Positions 16,333-23,792 of a DNA stretch of 64,000 nucleotides are shown here, in pieces. The DNA is from UBA6115 sp040776985. Lineage in GTDB: Bacteria; Bacillota; Clostridia; Christensenellales; Aristaeellaceae. The notes under the pieces are model-generated. The model worked only from the letters and a program-made list of their open reading frames with translations, was not told the origin of the DNA and did not search any database. The translations under genes were made by a program, and so were the position numbers. The stretch is from positions 496,001-560,000 of the forward strand of contig JAXGZL010000002.1 in the NCBI GenBank assembly GCA_040776985.1, read 5' to 3'. Within the stretch, counting starts at the first letter, position 1, and each line of letters starts with the position of its first letter.

Positions 16333-16542
16333 GGTTGAACCTTCGCTGACCTGGTCTTTGCCCCCACACCCGCCGGCTGGAGCGTTGCTCTGCGGTAATC
16401 CGCCCTCACGCGACTCTCTCGGGATTGCTCCCGGCCGGGCTAACTCCTAGATCGCACCATGCTCACCGGATGTTCTCCGGCTTACGTGGGCCGTTTCGCC
16501 TGCGACTGGCATCGGCTTGCAACCACAGACCGAGGTTCAACC
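16333..16542 (-). ncRNA. Structured non-coding RNA, about 210 nt (best guess: raiA-motif class)
   Basis: On the minus strand the segment opens with GGTTGAACCT and closes with AGGTTCAACC, a perfect 10-bp outer stem that encloses about 190 bases. Inside, GGTCT (just after the first arm) can pair with AGACC (just before the last), and local hairpins include CCGGA-gaaca-TCCGG. A promoter (TTGCTT, 17 bases, TATAAT) puts the start of transcription at the first G of the outer stem. No coding frame of quality exists here. Length, closed outer stem, Clostridia context and unpaired purine-rich stretches such as GATGCCAGT and GGTGAGCATGG fit my memory of the raiA-motif RNA, but I cannot verify the consensus. 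6S RNA, RNase P RNA and tmRNA do not fit. It is read through into, or processed from, the zinc-ribbon mRNA. Confidence 0.75.
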
Positions 16543-16548
16543 ATATTG

Positions 16549-16577
16549 ATTATAATGCCATACTGGTTAACAAGCAA
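16549..16577 (-). promoter_or_regulatory. Promoter of the structured RNA
   Basis: On the minus strand TTGCTT (16577-16572), a 17-base spacer and a perfect TATAAT (16554-16549). The expected transcript start, 6-8 bases downstream, coincides with the 5' arm of the RNA's outer stem. Confidence 0.75.
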
Positions 16578-16680
16578 GAAAAATATGCGTGAATGCCATG
16601 ATTTACTGGAAGGAATTTGACTGACCGTTGAATAAACGCTGAAAATGATGATAAAATGCTCCGGGGAGGTGGTGAAAAGC

Positions 16681-18042
16681 ATGCCCACATTAGGAAGAAT
16701 CACCAAGACAGACCTGTCGGATCTCAGCTGGATGAATGGCTGGGATTGTCATCAGCCCAATCTTTCCGGCTCCCGGTTTGGCCTTGAGTTGGCGCAGCTG
16801 GCCTATGACTTCAAGACAGAGCCCTGGATCAACGCCGGGTGGACGGACATCGCCATCCAGGTGGACCGCAGGGTGCTGTCGGGCATCCATATCCCTGAGA
16901 ATGGGGCGGACTGGCGGCAATCGCTGATGAACCAGCTGATTCCCAAGCTGGCCCAGCGTCTGACCGTTCTGTCAAACCCCATCACCCAGTTGCGGGGCCT
17001 GAAGGACGAATCCCTGTTTTATGACACCGGCAAGGCCATCACCATGGTAAAGCCTTTGCCGGATAACCGCTTTGTGGTTGCCATCGGCTTTACCGGCACC
17101 GGCAAGCGGCCCCAGGACTGGATCAGCAACCTGCGCTTTGAGCATCCGGAAGGCCTGCATGAGGGCTTCAACGACCTGGCCCTGCTGTATGAGGGCAACG
17201 CGGAAGAGATCCAGTTTCCCACTGCGGCCGGCATCCTTGGCCTTGACAAACTGACCCTTCAGGATGTGCTTCAGGAGTGCGGGCAGGAAAACAGCCGTTT
17301 CACCCTGCTGATGGCAGGGCACAGTCAGGGGGCCGCCGTCCTGCAGGTCTGGACGATGCGCCGGCTGCGGGAAGGCTTGCAGTCGGGCAACCTGGTGGGC
17401 ATGGGGTTTGCCTGCCCCACGGTGGCAAAGGGGCTGGAGCAGGAGGAGAATGGCTTTCCATTGACGCTGTTTGCAAGCAAAGATGATGTGTTCACCCGGA
17501 TTGGCCTGTGCGAGCACTTGGGCTGCATGCAACTCTTTGAGCCGGATGATGCCTTCCGCGCGCAAAGCTACGCGGAATACTGGGACAAGCCCTTGTTCCA
17601 CCAGATGCTTGACCTGATGCATCAGGTGCACTGCACTGAGGACGCCATGGTGATGATTCTGGGCTTTCTGGAGGCCTTTGAAGGGGTGCCCAGGAAGGAA
17701 GCGGGCGCCGCCATGGCCATCTTTATCAAGGCCCTGATGGTGGAGCGTTGGCTGCCCATGGCGGAGGAGACGGTGGGGAAGATGCTGCGCTTCATGCGCC
17801 TGTCAATCGCGCGGTATTACGCTTTGCTCAACGGGATTGCCCCGCCCAGGGAAGAAGTTGAGAAGGCGCGTTTCCTGGCCCAGCAGATGCTGATTGATTA
17901 CCGCGCCCCGGACATCACCACCATGTTTTTTGAAACCCTCACCAAAACCCACTCCCTCTCAGGCTCTGCCCTGGGGCAGGAAGACCTGGCGCCCTACAGC
18001 TATATGGTGGTGCGCGGTTTTCACGGGATCAAACCCGCGTAA
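16681..18042 (+). CDS. Lipase-like alpha/beta hydrolase
   Basis: 453 residues, no clear signal peptide. The nucleophile elbow AGHSQGAAVL (Ser about 215) and the following FACPTVAKG match class-3-lipase-like alpha/beta hydrolases. The C-terminal third (from about 320) is helical and not recognised. GGGGAGG at 16663-16669 lies 11 bases from ATG 16681, which I prefer to the earlier in-frame ATG at 16645. TTGAAT at 16628 and TAAAAT at 16652 may be its promoter. A cytoplasmic esterase or lipase role is inferred; the substrate is unknown. It is a single-gene unit. Confidence 0.75.
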   Translation: MPTLGRITKTDLSDLSWMNGWDCHQPNLSGSRFGLELAQLAYDFKTEPWINAGWTDIAIQVDRRVLSGIHIPENGADWRQSLMNQLIPKLAQRLTVLSNPITQLRGLKDESLFYDTGKAITMVKPLPDNRFVVAIGFTGTGKRPQDWISNLRFEHPEGLHEGFNDLALLYEGNAEEIQFPTAAGILGLDKLTLQDVLQECGQENSRFTLLMAGHSQGAAVLQVWTMRRLREGLQSGNLVGMGFACPTVAKGLEQEENGFPLTLFASKDDVFTRIGLCEHLGCMQLFEPDDAFRAQSYAEYWDKPLFHQMLDLMHQVHCTEDAMVMILGFLEAFEGVPRKEAGAAMAIFIKALMVERWLPMAEETVGKMLRFMRLSIARYYALLNGIAPPREEVEKARFLAQQMLIDYRAPDITTMFFETLTKTHSLSGSALGQEDLAPYSYMVVRGFHGIKPA

Positions 18043-18067
18043 GGCCTTGAAACAGGGGCGCTTTCGG

Positions 18068-18096
18068 TTGACTTGCGCCCGTGAATCCTGTAGGAT
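18068..18096 (+). promoter_or_regulatory. Promoter of the molybdenum operon
   Basis: TTGACT at 18068-18073, a 17-base spacer and TAGGAT at 18091-18096, about 36 bases before the candidate riboswitch. Confidence 0.55.
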
Positions 18097-18131
18097 ATTG
18101 GCAGAATAAGGGCTGAAGAGCATCAGGCCTG

Positions 18132-18230
18132 TTCATCTCCGAGCAAACTGACCTAAGGGCTTTGCCTATGGCAGTCTGCCGGCGGTTTACCCGCCAAAGC
18201 AGGGGACCTCCCCTGCTTTGAGAGTGTGAA
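18132..18230 (+). promoter_or_regulatory. Candidate molybdenum/tungsten cofactor (Moco/Tuco) riboswitch
   Basis: A structured leader. TTCA and TCTC (18132-18139) pair with GAGA and TGAA (18220-18230) to close it. Inside lie the unpaired, conserved-looking blocks CTCCGAGC (18137-18144) and CTGACCTA (18148-18155), a GGC-TTT-GCC turn, GGCGG/CCGCC (18181-18195), and a 10-bp stem AAAGCAGGGG/CCCCTGCTTT (18196-18219). The pattern resembles my memory of the Moco RNA motif. The downstream genes (FmdE-like, MolBCA-like importer, MobB) are just those the class controls. No T tract follows the strong stem, so control is likely translational. Confidence 0.7.
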
Positions 18231-18300
18231 TGGAAACGTTCATGCTTTCCATGTTTGAGAAGGAGAGTGTACAAATCCATCGCTTCTTTCTGTTTGTACG

Positions 18301-18319
18301 CTTTCAAGCATGAAAGGAG
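18301..18319 (+). promoter_or_regulatory. Hairpin over the ribosome binding site of the first operon gene
   Basis: CTTTCA (18301-18306) pairs with TGAAAG (18311-18316) across a 4-base loop and buries the first part of AAAGGAG (18313-18319). Upstream, GTACAAA and TTTGTAC form another stem. This is a plausible expression platform for the riboswitch. Confidence 0.45.
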
Positions 18320-18327
18320 CTTTTTGT

Positions 18328-19053
18328 TTGGAGATCGTCTGGGGGGAAAAGGCCGCTGCCTGGTTTATCAATGCCAGCGTTTATACCGGATTTCATGCGC
18401 AGCTGGCCGAGATCCTGAAGCGCCATATGGAGAGCGATTGCAGCCTGTGCGACCTGGGCTGCGGCGTTGGGCTGATTGATTTTGCCCTGTCCAGGCACCT
18501 AAGGCACATCACCTGCGTTGACATCAGCGGGGAAGCGCTGGCCGTCCTGGAACGAGAGGCGAAAAGCCGGGGCCTTCACAACCTTTCCATCGTGCATTCT
18601 GATGCGGCGATGATCCAGGGCAGTTGGGACTATGGTCTGATGCTGTTTTTTCACGGCCAGCTGTTTGATCACACCCATCGCTATTTAAGCCTGTTCAGGC
18701 GCAAGCTTTTTTATATCGTCCATGCGGATCCGCTGGAGACCGAAAAGGACAGGCACCCCGGGCGCAGCAAATGCAGCTCTGTCTCATTAATCCGTGAGGC
18801 GATTGACCGGCATGGCATCCAATACCAACTGGAAGAATACGCCCTGGAGTATGGGCAGCCCTTCAGGAGCCATGAGGAAGCGGTGGATTTTGTGCAAAGC
18901 TACCGCCTCTGCCCTGAGGGGACAGAGCCTGATTTTCTGAAGGACAGGCTGCGCCCCGCCAGGAAGGATCAGGCGCAGTACCGCTGGTATCTGCCACACA
19001 CCAAACGCTTTGGAATGTTCATCATCGAAGGGGGAGAAAATGCGCAGCTTTGA
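18328..19053 (+). CDS. Class I SAM-dependent methyltransferase of the molybdenum operon
   Basis: 241 residues with the SAM-binding motif I CDLGCGVGLIDFAL (about 40-53), the motif II acidic end TCVDISGEAL, and a Rossmann-like layout. The C-terminal part is not recognised. The substrate is unknown. TTG 18328 is the likely start because AAAGGAG (18313-18319) precedes it by 8 bases; an ATG at 18310 would place that binding site inside the gene. It is the first gene of the operon and overlaps fmdE by 14 bases, which links it to metal or cofactor chemistry. Confidence 0.75.
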   Translation: MEIVWGEKAAAWFINASVYTGFHAQLAEILKRHMESDCSLCDLGCGVGLIDFALSRHLRHITCVDISGEALAVLEREAKSRGLHNLSIVHSDAAMIQGSWDYGLMLFFHGQLFDHTHRYLSLFRRKLFYIVHADPLETEKDRHPGRSKCSSVSLIREAIDRHGIQYQLEEYALEYGQPFRSHEEAVDFVQSYRLCPEGTEPDFLKDRLRPARKDQAQYRWYLPHTKRFGMFIIEGGENAQL

Positions 19054-19594
19054 AGAGGATGTGGCCCTTGCTGAAAAATATCATGGCCATCTGTGCTCTG
19101 GTCAGTGCATCGGCGTGAAAATGGCGCGGCTGGGTTTGAAAGAACTGGACCTTGACATAGAAAAAGACCCGAAATCCATCATGGTGTTTGTGGAGTGTGA
19201 CCGCTGCCCGGCTGACGCCATCGGGGCGGTGTGCGGCTGCAAGGTGGGCAAGCGCACGTTCAAACTCTATGATTTTGGCAAGGTGGCTGCCAGCTTTGTC
19301 AACCTGAAGACAGGCAAAGCGGTGCGCATCTGGCGGAAGAAGCGCATGCATCCCGCGGAAGGGGAGGACATGGTGGCGTTTTACAAAAACCTGCCTGATG
19401 AGGAGATGTTCCAGGTGCAGGAGGTGGAAATTCCGCTGAAGCCTTGGGATATGCCGGGGCCGCCGGTGGAGGTGGCCTGCTGCAGCCGCTGCGGGGAAGA
19501 CGTGACCGATTGCCGCCATCTGGTGGTGGAGGGACAGCCGGTGTGCAAGGCTTGCCTGGGGGAACGCTATTACACTGTGGTAAACGATGGATAA
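19040..19594 (+). CDS. FmdE-like protein (formylmethanofuran dehydrogenase subunit E family)
   Basis: 184 residues. The N-terminal HGHLCSGQCIG (His15, His17, Cys19, Cys23) is the metal-binding mark of the FmdE family, and the C-terminal CSRCG...CKAC pairs form a zinc ribbon. In bacteria without methanogenesis, FmdE proteins are commonly found with molybdenum or tungsten transport and cofactor genes; the exact role is unproven. GGGGGAG sits just before ATG 19040, inside the end of the methyltransferase gene. It overlaps the permease gene by 8 bases. Confidence 0.86.
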   Translation: MRSFEEDVALAEKYHGHLCSGQCIGVKMARLGLKELDLDIEKDPKSIMVFVECDRCPADAIGAVCGCKVGKRTFKLYDFGKVAASFVNLKTGKAVRIWRKKRMHPAEGEDMVAFYKNLPDEEMFQVQEVEIPLKPWDMPGPPVEVACCSRCGEDVTDCRHLVVEGQPVCKACLGERYYTVVNDG

Positions 19595-20612
19595 ACTGAA
19601 AGATCACGACAAAAGCCAGCGATTAACCCTGACTGCCATGGCCATCGCGCTGGTAGCAGGCATATTGCTGTCCTTTGCCCTGGGGCGCTATCCCATTTCG
19701 CCCCGGGAAACCCTGGGAATCCTGCTGTCCAGGGTTTTCCCCATTGAGCCCTTCTGGACGGAGCGGATGGCCACCGTGCTCTTTAATGTGAGGCTTCCCC
19801 GGATCCTTTTGGCCTGTCTGGTGGGCTGCTGCCTGTCGTCCGCCGGGGCTGCCTATCAGGGCATCTTTCAAAACCCTATGGCAGCGCCGGACATCCTGGG
19901 CGCCTCCTCAGGCGCTGCCTTTGGCGCTGCGCTTGCCATTCTGGCGAACGCCTCCACCCGGATGATCAGCCTGAGCGCTTTTTTCTTCAGCCTCTTGACG
20001 GTGGCGCTGGTGTGGCTTATCAGCCATCGAACCCGGGGGAAGAAGGTGCTGGGCCTGGTGCTGGCGGGCATCATGGTATCTTCCCTCTTTTCAGCGGGAA
20101 CCTCCTTCATCAAATTGGTGGCGGATCCCTCCAACCAGTTGCCCGCCATCACCTACTGGCTGATGGGCAGCCTATCCGGCGCCAAGATGAGCGACATTTC
20201 CTTTGCCATTGTCCCCATGCTGATCGGGCTGATTCCCCTGATGCTGCTGCGCTGGCGGGTCAACATCCTCTCCCTGGGGGATGACGAGGCCAGAACCATG
20301 GGGGTGAATGTGGGGCGGCTCCGGTTTGTTATGATTGTGAGCGCCACCCTGGTCACCTCCTCCGCCGTGGCGGTCAGCGGCACCATCGGCTGGGTGGGGC
20401 TGGTGATTCCGCACCTTTCCCGGAAGCTGGTGGGCAGCAACTTCCGCCACCTGATGCCGGCCACCATGCTTTTTGGCGCGCTGTTTCTGCTGCTGGTGGA
20501 CAATATCTCCAGAAATCTGTTCGCGGTGGAAACCCCCATCGGCATCCTGACGGCATTTATCGGCGCCCCCTTCTTTCTGTATCTGATTGTCAAGGGGGAT
20601 TCACGGGCATGA
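19587..20612 (+). CDS. FecCD-type ABC permease, probable molybdate/tungstate importer (MolB-like)
   Basis: 341 residues with about nine to ten transmembrane segments. It has the FecCD family marks RLPRILLACLVGCCLSSAG near residue 70, the coupling region DDEARTMGVNVGRLR, and the later GWVGLVIPHLSRKLVGS. The family imports iron siderophores, cobalamin, haem or, in Haemophilus influenzae MolBCA, molybdate and tungstate. The operon context (FmdE, MobB, candidate Moco riboswitch) favours oxyanion import. It overlaps its neighbours on both sides. Confidence 0.85.
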   Translation: MDKLKDHDKSQRLTLTAMAIALVAGILLSFALGRYPISPRETLGILLSRVFPIEPFWTERMATVLFNVRLPRILLACLVGCCLSSAGAAYQGIFQNPMAAPDILGASSGAAFGAALAILANASTRMISLSAFFFSLLTVALVWLISHRTRGKKVLGLVLAGIMVSSLFSAGTSFIKLVADPSNQLPAITYWLMGSLSGAKMSDISFAIVPMLIGLIPLMLLRWRVNILSLGDDEARTMGVNVGRLRFVMIVSATLVTSSAVAVSGTIGWVGLVIPHLSRKLVGSNFRHLMPATMLFGALFLLLVDNISRNLFAVETPIGILTAFIGAPFFLYLIVKGDSRA

Positions 20613-21382
20613 TGCTGGAAGTCAAACACCTCAGCTTTTCCTATCCCCAGCGGCAGGTGTTGCGGGATATCAGCTTTGCCATTCCAGGGGGCAAGCTGGT
20701 GTCCCTGCTTGGGCCCAATGGAACAGGGAAAAGCACCCTTTTCCGCTGCATCTTAAGCCTGCTGTCAGGCTATCAGGGCAAGGTGCTGATTGACGGCAAG
20801 GACACAGCCCAGATCAAGCTGGCCCAGCTTTCCCGGCTGGTCGCCTACATCCCCCAGGTGCATTATCCCGCCTTCAACTATACGGTGCTGGACATGGTGC
20901 TGATGGGGACCTCAGCCCACTTATCTCCCTTTGGGGTGCCTGGCATCAAGGAAAAGGAAAAGGCGCTTCAGGCGCTGACCCTGCTGGGCGTTGAGGAATT
21001 GGCAAGGCGCAACTACATGCAGATTTCAGGCGGAGAGCAGCAGTTGGTGCTGATTGCCCGCGCCATCTCACAGGATTCGCGGCTGTTGATCATGGATGAG
21101 CCCACCGCCAGCCTGGACTTTGGCAATCAGGTGCGGGTCATGCAGTGCATCCGCGCCCTGGTGGGGAAGGGCTACACCATTTTCCAGGCCACCCACAACC
21201 CCAACCAGGCTTTCGCCTATTCTGACCAGATCCTGGCGATGCAGGGCGGTGTCATCATCGCCGATGGACCGCCTCAGGAGGTGGTGAACGCCCAGCTGAT
21301 CAACGAACTCTATGGCATCACAGCCCGGGTGGAAAGCCTGGATGAAGGCCGCATCCGGTTCTGTGTGCCTGTTGAGATATAG
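20609..21382 (+). CDS. FepC-type ABC ATPase, probable molybdate/tungstate importer (MolC-like)
   Basis: The ATPase of the importer, 257 residues. Visible motifs are Walker A GPNGTGKST (about 37-45), signature ISGGEQQLVLIAR, Walker B LLIMDEPTASLD and the switch-His region in ATHNPNQ. The start overlaps the permease stop; ATG 20609 and ATG 20612 are both possible. The specificity call rests on context only. Confidence 0.88.
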   Translation: MMLEVKHLSFSYPQRQVLRDISFAIPGGKLVSLLGPNGTGKSTLFRCILSLLSGYQGKVLIDGKDTAQIKLAQLSRLVAYIPQVHYPAFNYTVLDMVLMGTSAHLSPFGVPGIKEKEKALQALTLLGVEELARRNYMQISGGEQQLVLIARAISQDSRLLIMDEPTASLDFGNQVRVMQCIRALVGKGYTIFQATHNPNQAFAYSDQILAMQGGVIIADGPPQEVVNAQLINELYGITARVESLDEGRIRFCVPVEI

Positions 21383-21396
21383 AAAGGAGACCCGAG

Positions 21397-22443
21397 ATGA
21401 TGAAGAAATGCCTGTCCCTGTTGCTGATCCTGGCGATCCTGCTGCCTGTGGCGGCCTTTGCCCAGGATACGGTGTCCTTCACCGATTCCACCGGGCGCAC
21501 GGTGACCCTGCCCAAAAACATTGAGCGCATCGCACCCACCGGCCCTCTGGCGCAGATCGTGCTGCTGTCCATAGCCCCAGAGAAGTTCATCGGCCTTTCC
21601 AGCAAGCTGGATGATGTTTCCCGGCCCTTCCTGGAGCCACTGGTGAAGGATCTGCCCCTGGTGGGCCAGCTGTATGGCGGCAAGGGGGAGATCAACCTGG
21701 AGGAGATGGCGAAGCTGGATCCCCAGGTCATCATTGACGTGGGGGAACCCAAGAAGACCATCAAGGAGGACATGGACGCGCTTCAGGAGCAGCTGGGCAT
21801 CCCCTGCGTGCACATCACCATGACCTTCAAGGACGCGGCTGAGGCGTATCAGACGCTGGGCCAAATGCTGGGCAAGGAAGAAAAAGCCAAGGAGCTTTCC
21901 GATTACCTGGCAAAAAGCTATAAGCGCATGATGGACATCAATGAAAAGGTGGGGGACAAGAAGGCAGACATGCTCTACTGCGTGGGTGAAACAGGCCTGA
22001 ACGTGATCGCCCAGGGCAGCTTCCATGGCGAACTGATTGACCTGATGGCCAACAACGCGGCAGTGGTGGACAACCCTTCCAGCAAGGGCTCCGGCAACGA
22101 GGTGGACATGGAGCAACTGCTGTTGTGGAACCCTGAGGTGATTGTCTTTGAAACCCTGAGCGCCTATGAGAACGCGCAGAAGGATCCCCTCTGGGCCAGC
22201 ATGCAGGCTATTCAGAACAAGCGGTTTGTGAAGGCGCCCAAGGGCCCCTACAACTGGATGGGCTTCCCGCCTTCCGTCCAGCGCTATCTGGGCATGCTGT
22301 GGCTGCAGCAGACCCTGTACCCGGAACTGGCGGACTATGACCTGAAGGCCGAAGTGAAAGACTATTTCAAGCTGTTTTATGCTGTGGACCTGACGGATGC
22401 CCAGTATGAGGAGCTCACCCTTCATGCCAGCATGAAGCCATGA
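21397..22443 (+). CDS. Periplasmic-type binding protein of the importer (MolA-like)
   Basis: 348 residues, TroA/FecB class. A signal peptide of about 24 residues ends near AFAQ. I see no lipobox Cys, which is unusual for a Gram-positive binding protein, so anchoring must be by an uncleaved leader or another route. The binding domains include the usual TVTLPKNIERI and a late GPYNWMGFPPSVQRYLG; that aromatic, Arg-containing block is similar to what I recall from MolA-like proteins. AGAAAGGAG precedes ATG 21397. It overlaps mobB by 4 bases. Confidence 0.82.
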   Translation: MMKKCLSLLLILAILLPVAAFAQDTVSFTDSTGRTVTLPKNIERIAPTGPLAQIVLLSIAPEKFIGLSSKLDDVSRPFLEPLVKDLPLVGQLYGGKGEINLEEMAKLDPQVIIDVGEPKKTIKEDMDALQEQLGIPCVHITMTFKDAAEAYQTLGQMLGKEEKAKELSDYLAKSYKRMMDINEKVGDKKADMLYCVGETGLNVIAQGSFHGELIDLMANNAAVVDNPSSKGSGNEVDMEQLLLWNPEVIVFETLSAYENAQKDPLWASMQAIQNKRFVKAPKGPYNWMGFPPSVQRYLGMLWLQQTLYPELADYDLKAEVKDYFKLFYAVDLTDAQYEELTLHASMKP

Positions 22444-22940
22444 GCCGGGCGTCTGTCAGGAAACCCCTGATCATCGGCGTGACCGGGGTGAAAAACTCCG
22501 GCAAGACCACGCTGATGGTGAGACTGATCAGCGCGCTTTCAGCGCGGGGATTAAAGGTGGCTTCCATCAAGCATGACGCGCACCACTTTGAGGCGGACAC
22601 CCCCGGCACAGACAGCCACCGCCACAAAGCGGCCGGGGCCTTTGCCAGCGTGGTGTTTGACCAGGAAAAGTTTCTTCTGGTCAAGGAAGGCAGCGTCAGC
22701 GTGCCTGATTTGCTTCCCCTCCTTGAAGGGGCCGACATCATCCTTCTTGAGGGGGCGAAGAAAGCGCTCTATCCCAAGATCGAGGTGATCAGAAAAGGCG
22801 TATCTGAAAAGCCCATCACCGATCCAGGGCTTCTGATTGCGCTGATGACAGATACGGATTTGAGGATTGAAGGGGTCCCCACCCTTGGGATTGATGCGGT
22901 GGACCAGGCGGTGGAATTGATCCTGGAAAGATTGTCTTAA
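22440..22940 (+). CDS. mobB: Molybdopterin-guanine dinucleotide biosynthesis protein B
   Basis: A GTP-binding adapter for attaching a nucleotide to molybdopterin. Its 166 residues show the Walker A GVKNSGKTTL (about 13-22), then SIKHDAHHFE and DTPGTDSHRHKAAGA, the classic MobB signature, and ILLEGAKK as the Walker-B-like segment. It closes the operon and overlaps the binding-protein gene by 4 bases. Its partner MobA and the moa/moe genes are not in the window. Confidence 0.92.
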   Translation: MSRASVRKPLIIGVTGVKNSGKTTLMVRLISALSARGLKVASIKHDAHHFEADTPGTDSHRHKAAGAFASVVFDQEKFLLVKEGSVSVPDLLPLLEGADIILLEGAKKALYPKIEVIRKGVSEKPITDPGLLIALMTDTDLRIEGVPTLGIDAVDQAVELILERLS

Positions 22941-22952
22941 TAACCGGGTGCA

Positions 22953-23534
22953 TTATAGCTGCGCAGGGCTGCCTTCCGGCAGTCCTGCGCCATCTTGTTT
23001 CAGATAATCAATCACATCCTGAAACAGCCGGGCATCCTGGGGATAGCGGGCAGCCCTGCGCGGGGCGTCTTGCAGAGGAACCCAGGCGAGCCCGCCGATT
23101 TCGTTTTCCTGGGCGACTGGAACCCCGGACAGGTATAGCGCTATAAAGCAGACGATCTGACGCTGGCTGTTTGGCTCAATGGTGGGAAGCACCTTCCTGA
23201 ATCCGGGCAGGATGCGCACCTGAACCCCTGTTTCTTCAAGGATTTCGCGCCTGGCGGTTTCTTCCTCCGTTTCCCCGGCCTCCTGATGTCCCTTGGGGAA
23301 AGACCAATGCCCATGCCGGCTGCCAATCATCAGGGTTTCCCATCTCTCTCCCTTTTTTCGCAGCACCGCTGCGCCACAGGATGTGCGGTCAGGTTCTCTC
23401 TGAAAGTGATCTGGCGAACGGGCATTAAAACGCCTCATGGCACAGAGTGCCTGCCAAAACCGCTTAATAACTGTGGCAGCCTTTGACCGCCAGCCTGGAC
23501 GCACCAGGTAACTTTTTTCTGACATCATCGTCAT
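22953..23534 (-). CDS. NUDIX hydrolase
   Basis: Hydrolyses a nucleoside diphosphate linked to another moiety. The NUDIX box is complete: GHQEAGETEEETARREILEE then TG, matching G-x5-E-x7-R-E-U-x-E-E-x-G-U. About 190 residues. The start is uncertain: ATGs at 23534 and 23525 lack a good ribosome binding site, and the longer frame to 23696 runs antisense through tRNA-Leu and its promoter, so I reject it. The gene ends 12 bases from the convergent mobB. The subgroup resembles diadenosine-polyphosphate and mRNA-decapping-like hydrolases. Confidence 0.82.
   Translation of the reverse strand: MTMMSEKSYLVRPGWRSKAATVIKRFWQALCAMRRFNARSPDHFQREPDRTSCGAAVLRKKGERWETLMIGSRHGHWSFPKGHQEAGETEEETARREILEETGVQVRILPGFRKVLPTIEPNSQRQIVCFIALYLSGVPVAQENEIGGLAWVPLQDAPRRAARYPQDARLFQDVIDYLKQDGAGLPEGSPAQL
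22961..22990 (+). terminator. Possible terminator between convergent mobB and NUDIX genes
   Basis: A 13-bp stem (GCGCAGGGCTGCC with GGCAGTCCTGCGC, one G-U pair) with loop TTCC, 20 bases after the mobB stop. It lies inside the NUDIX 3' coding end and lacks a clean T tract, so the call is weak. Confidence 0.35.
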
Positions 23535-23566
23535 TCTATCACAAACAAAACCGAGCGGGGCAGCCC

Positions 23567-23596
23567 TTGACAGCCCCCTTCCACATCCCCTATAAT
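23567..23596 (+). promoter_or_regulatory. Promoter of tRNA-Leu
   Basis: A perfect TTGACA (23567-23572) and a perfect TATAAT (23591-23596) with an 18-base spacer, 14 bases before the tRNA. Confidence 0.8.
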
Positions 23597-23610
23597 TGCA
23601 CACGCTGCAT

Positions 23611-23695
23611 GCGGTTGTGGCGGAATCGGCATACGCGCACGTTTGAGGGGCGTGTGGGGAAACCCGTACGAGTTCAAGTCTCGTCAACCGCACCA
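23611..23695 (+). tRNA. tRNA-Leu (GAG)
   Basis: An 85-base class II tRNA with encoded CCA. Acceptor GCGGTTG pairs with CAACCGC, discriminator A. The anticodon stem CACGT/GCGTG holds loop TTGAGGG, anticodon GAG reading CUC and CUU. A variable arm (TGGGGAAACCCGTA region) marks it as type II. It has its own promoter and terminator. Confidence 0.95.
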
Positions 23696-23696
23696 T

Positions 23697-23792
23697 CGTC
23701 GTCGCGGACTACACTTAGTTCGCGGCGGCTTTTTTCATTGCATTCAATCGCCGCCTCTCACACGTTCCGTCGCTCCTCCTCTCCCGCCAAAG
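23697..23792 (+). repeat. tRNA-linked terminator repeat, copy 2
   Basis: The counterpart of 4474-4567, with the same order: terminator stem, T tract, CATT-CATTCAA, CACGTT-CGTCGCTCCTCCT, CAAAG. It runs on into an extra long hairpin at 23776-23819. Confidence 0.75.
23700..23736 (+). terminator. Intrinsic terminator after tRNA-Leu
   Basis: The same stem as after tRNA-Ala (CGTCGCGGACT/AGTTCGCGGCG, loop ACACTT), followed by GCTTTTTTC. Confidence 0.85.

Noticed and set aside
16333..16542. 6S RNA, RNase P RNA or tmRNA for the structured RNA
   Set aside because: It is not rod-like with a central bubble, lacks RNase P core sequences, and has no tRNA-like end or tag frame.
23535..23696. Longer NUDIX start
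   Set aside because: It would run antisense through tRNA-Leu and its promoter, and the residues show no family similarity.
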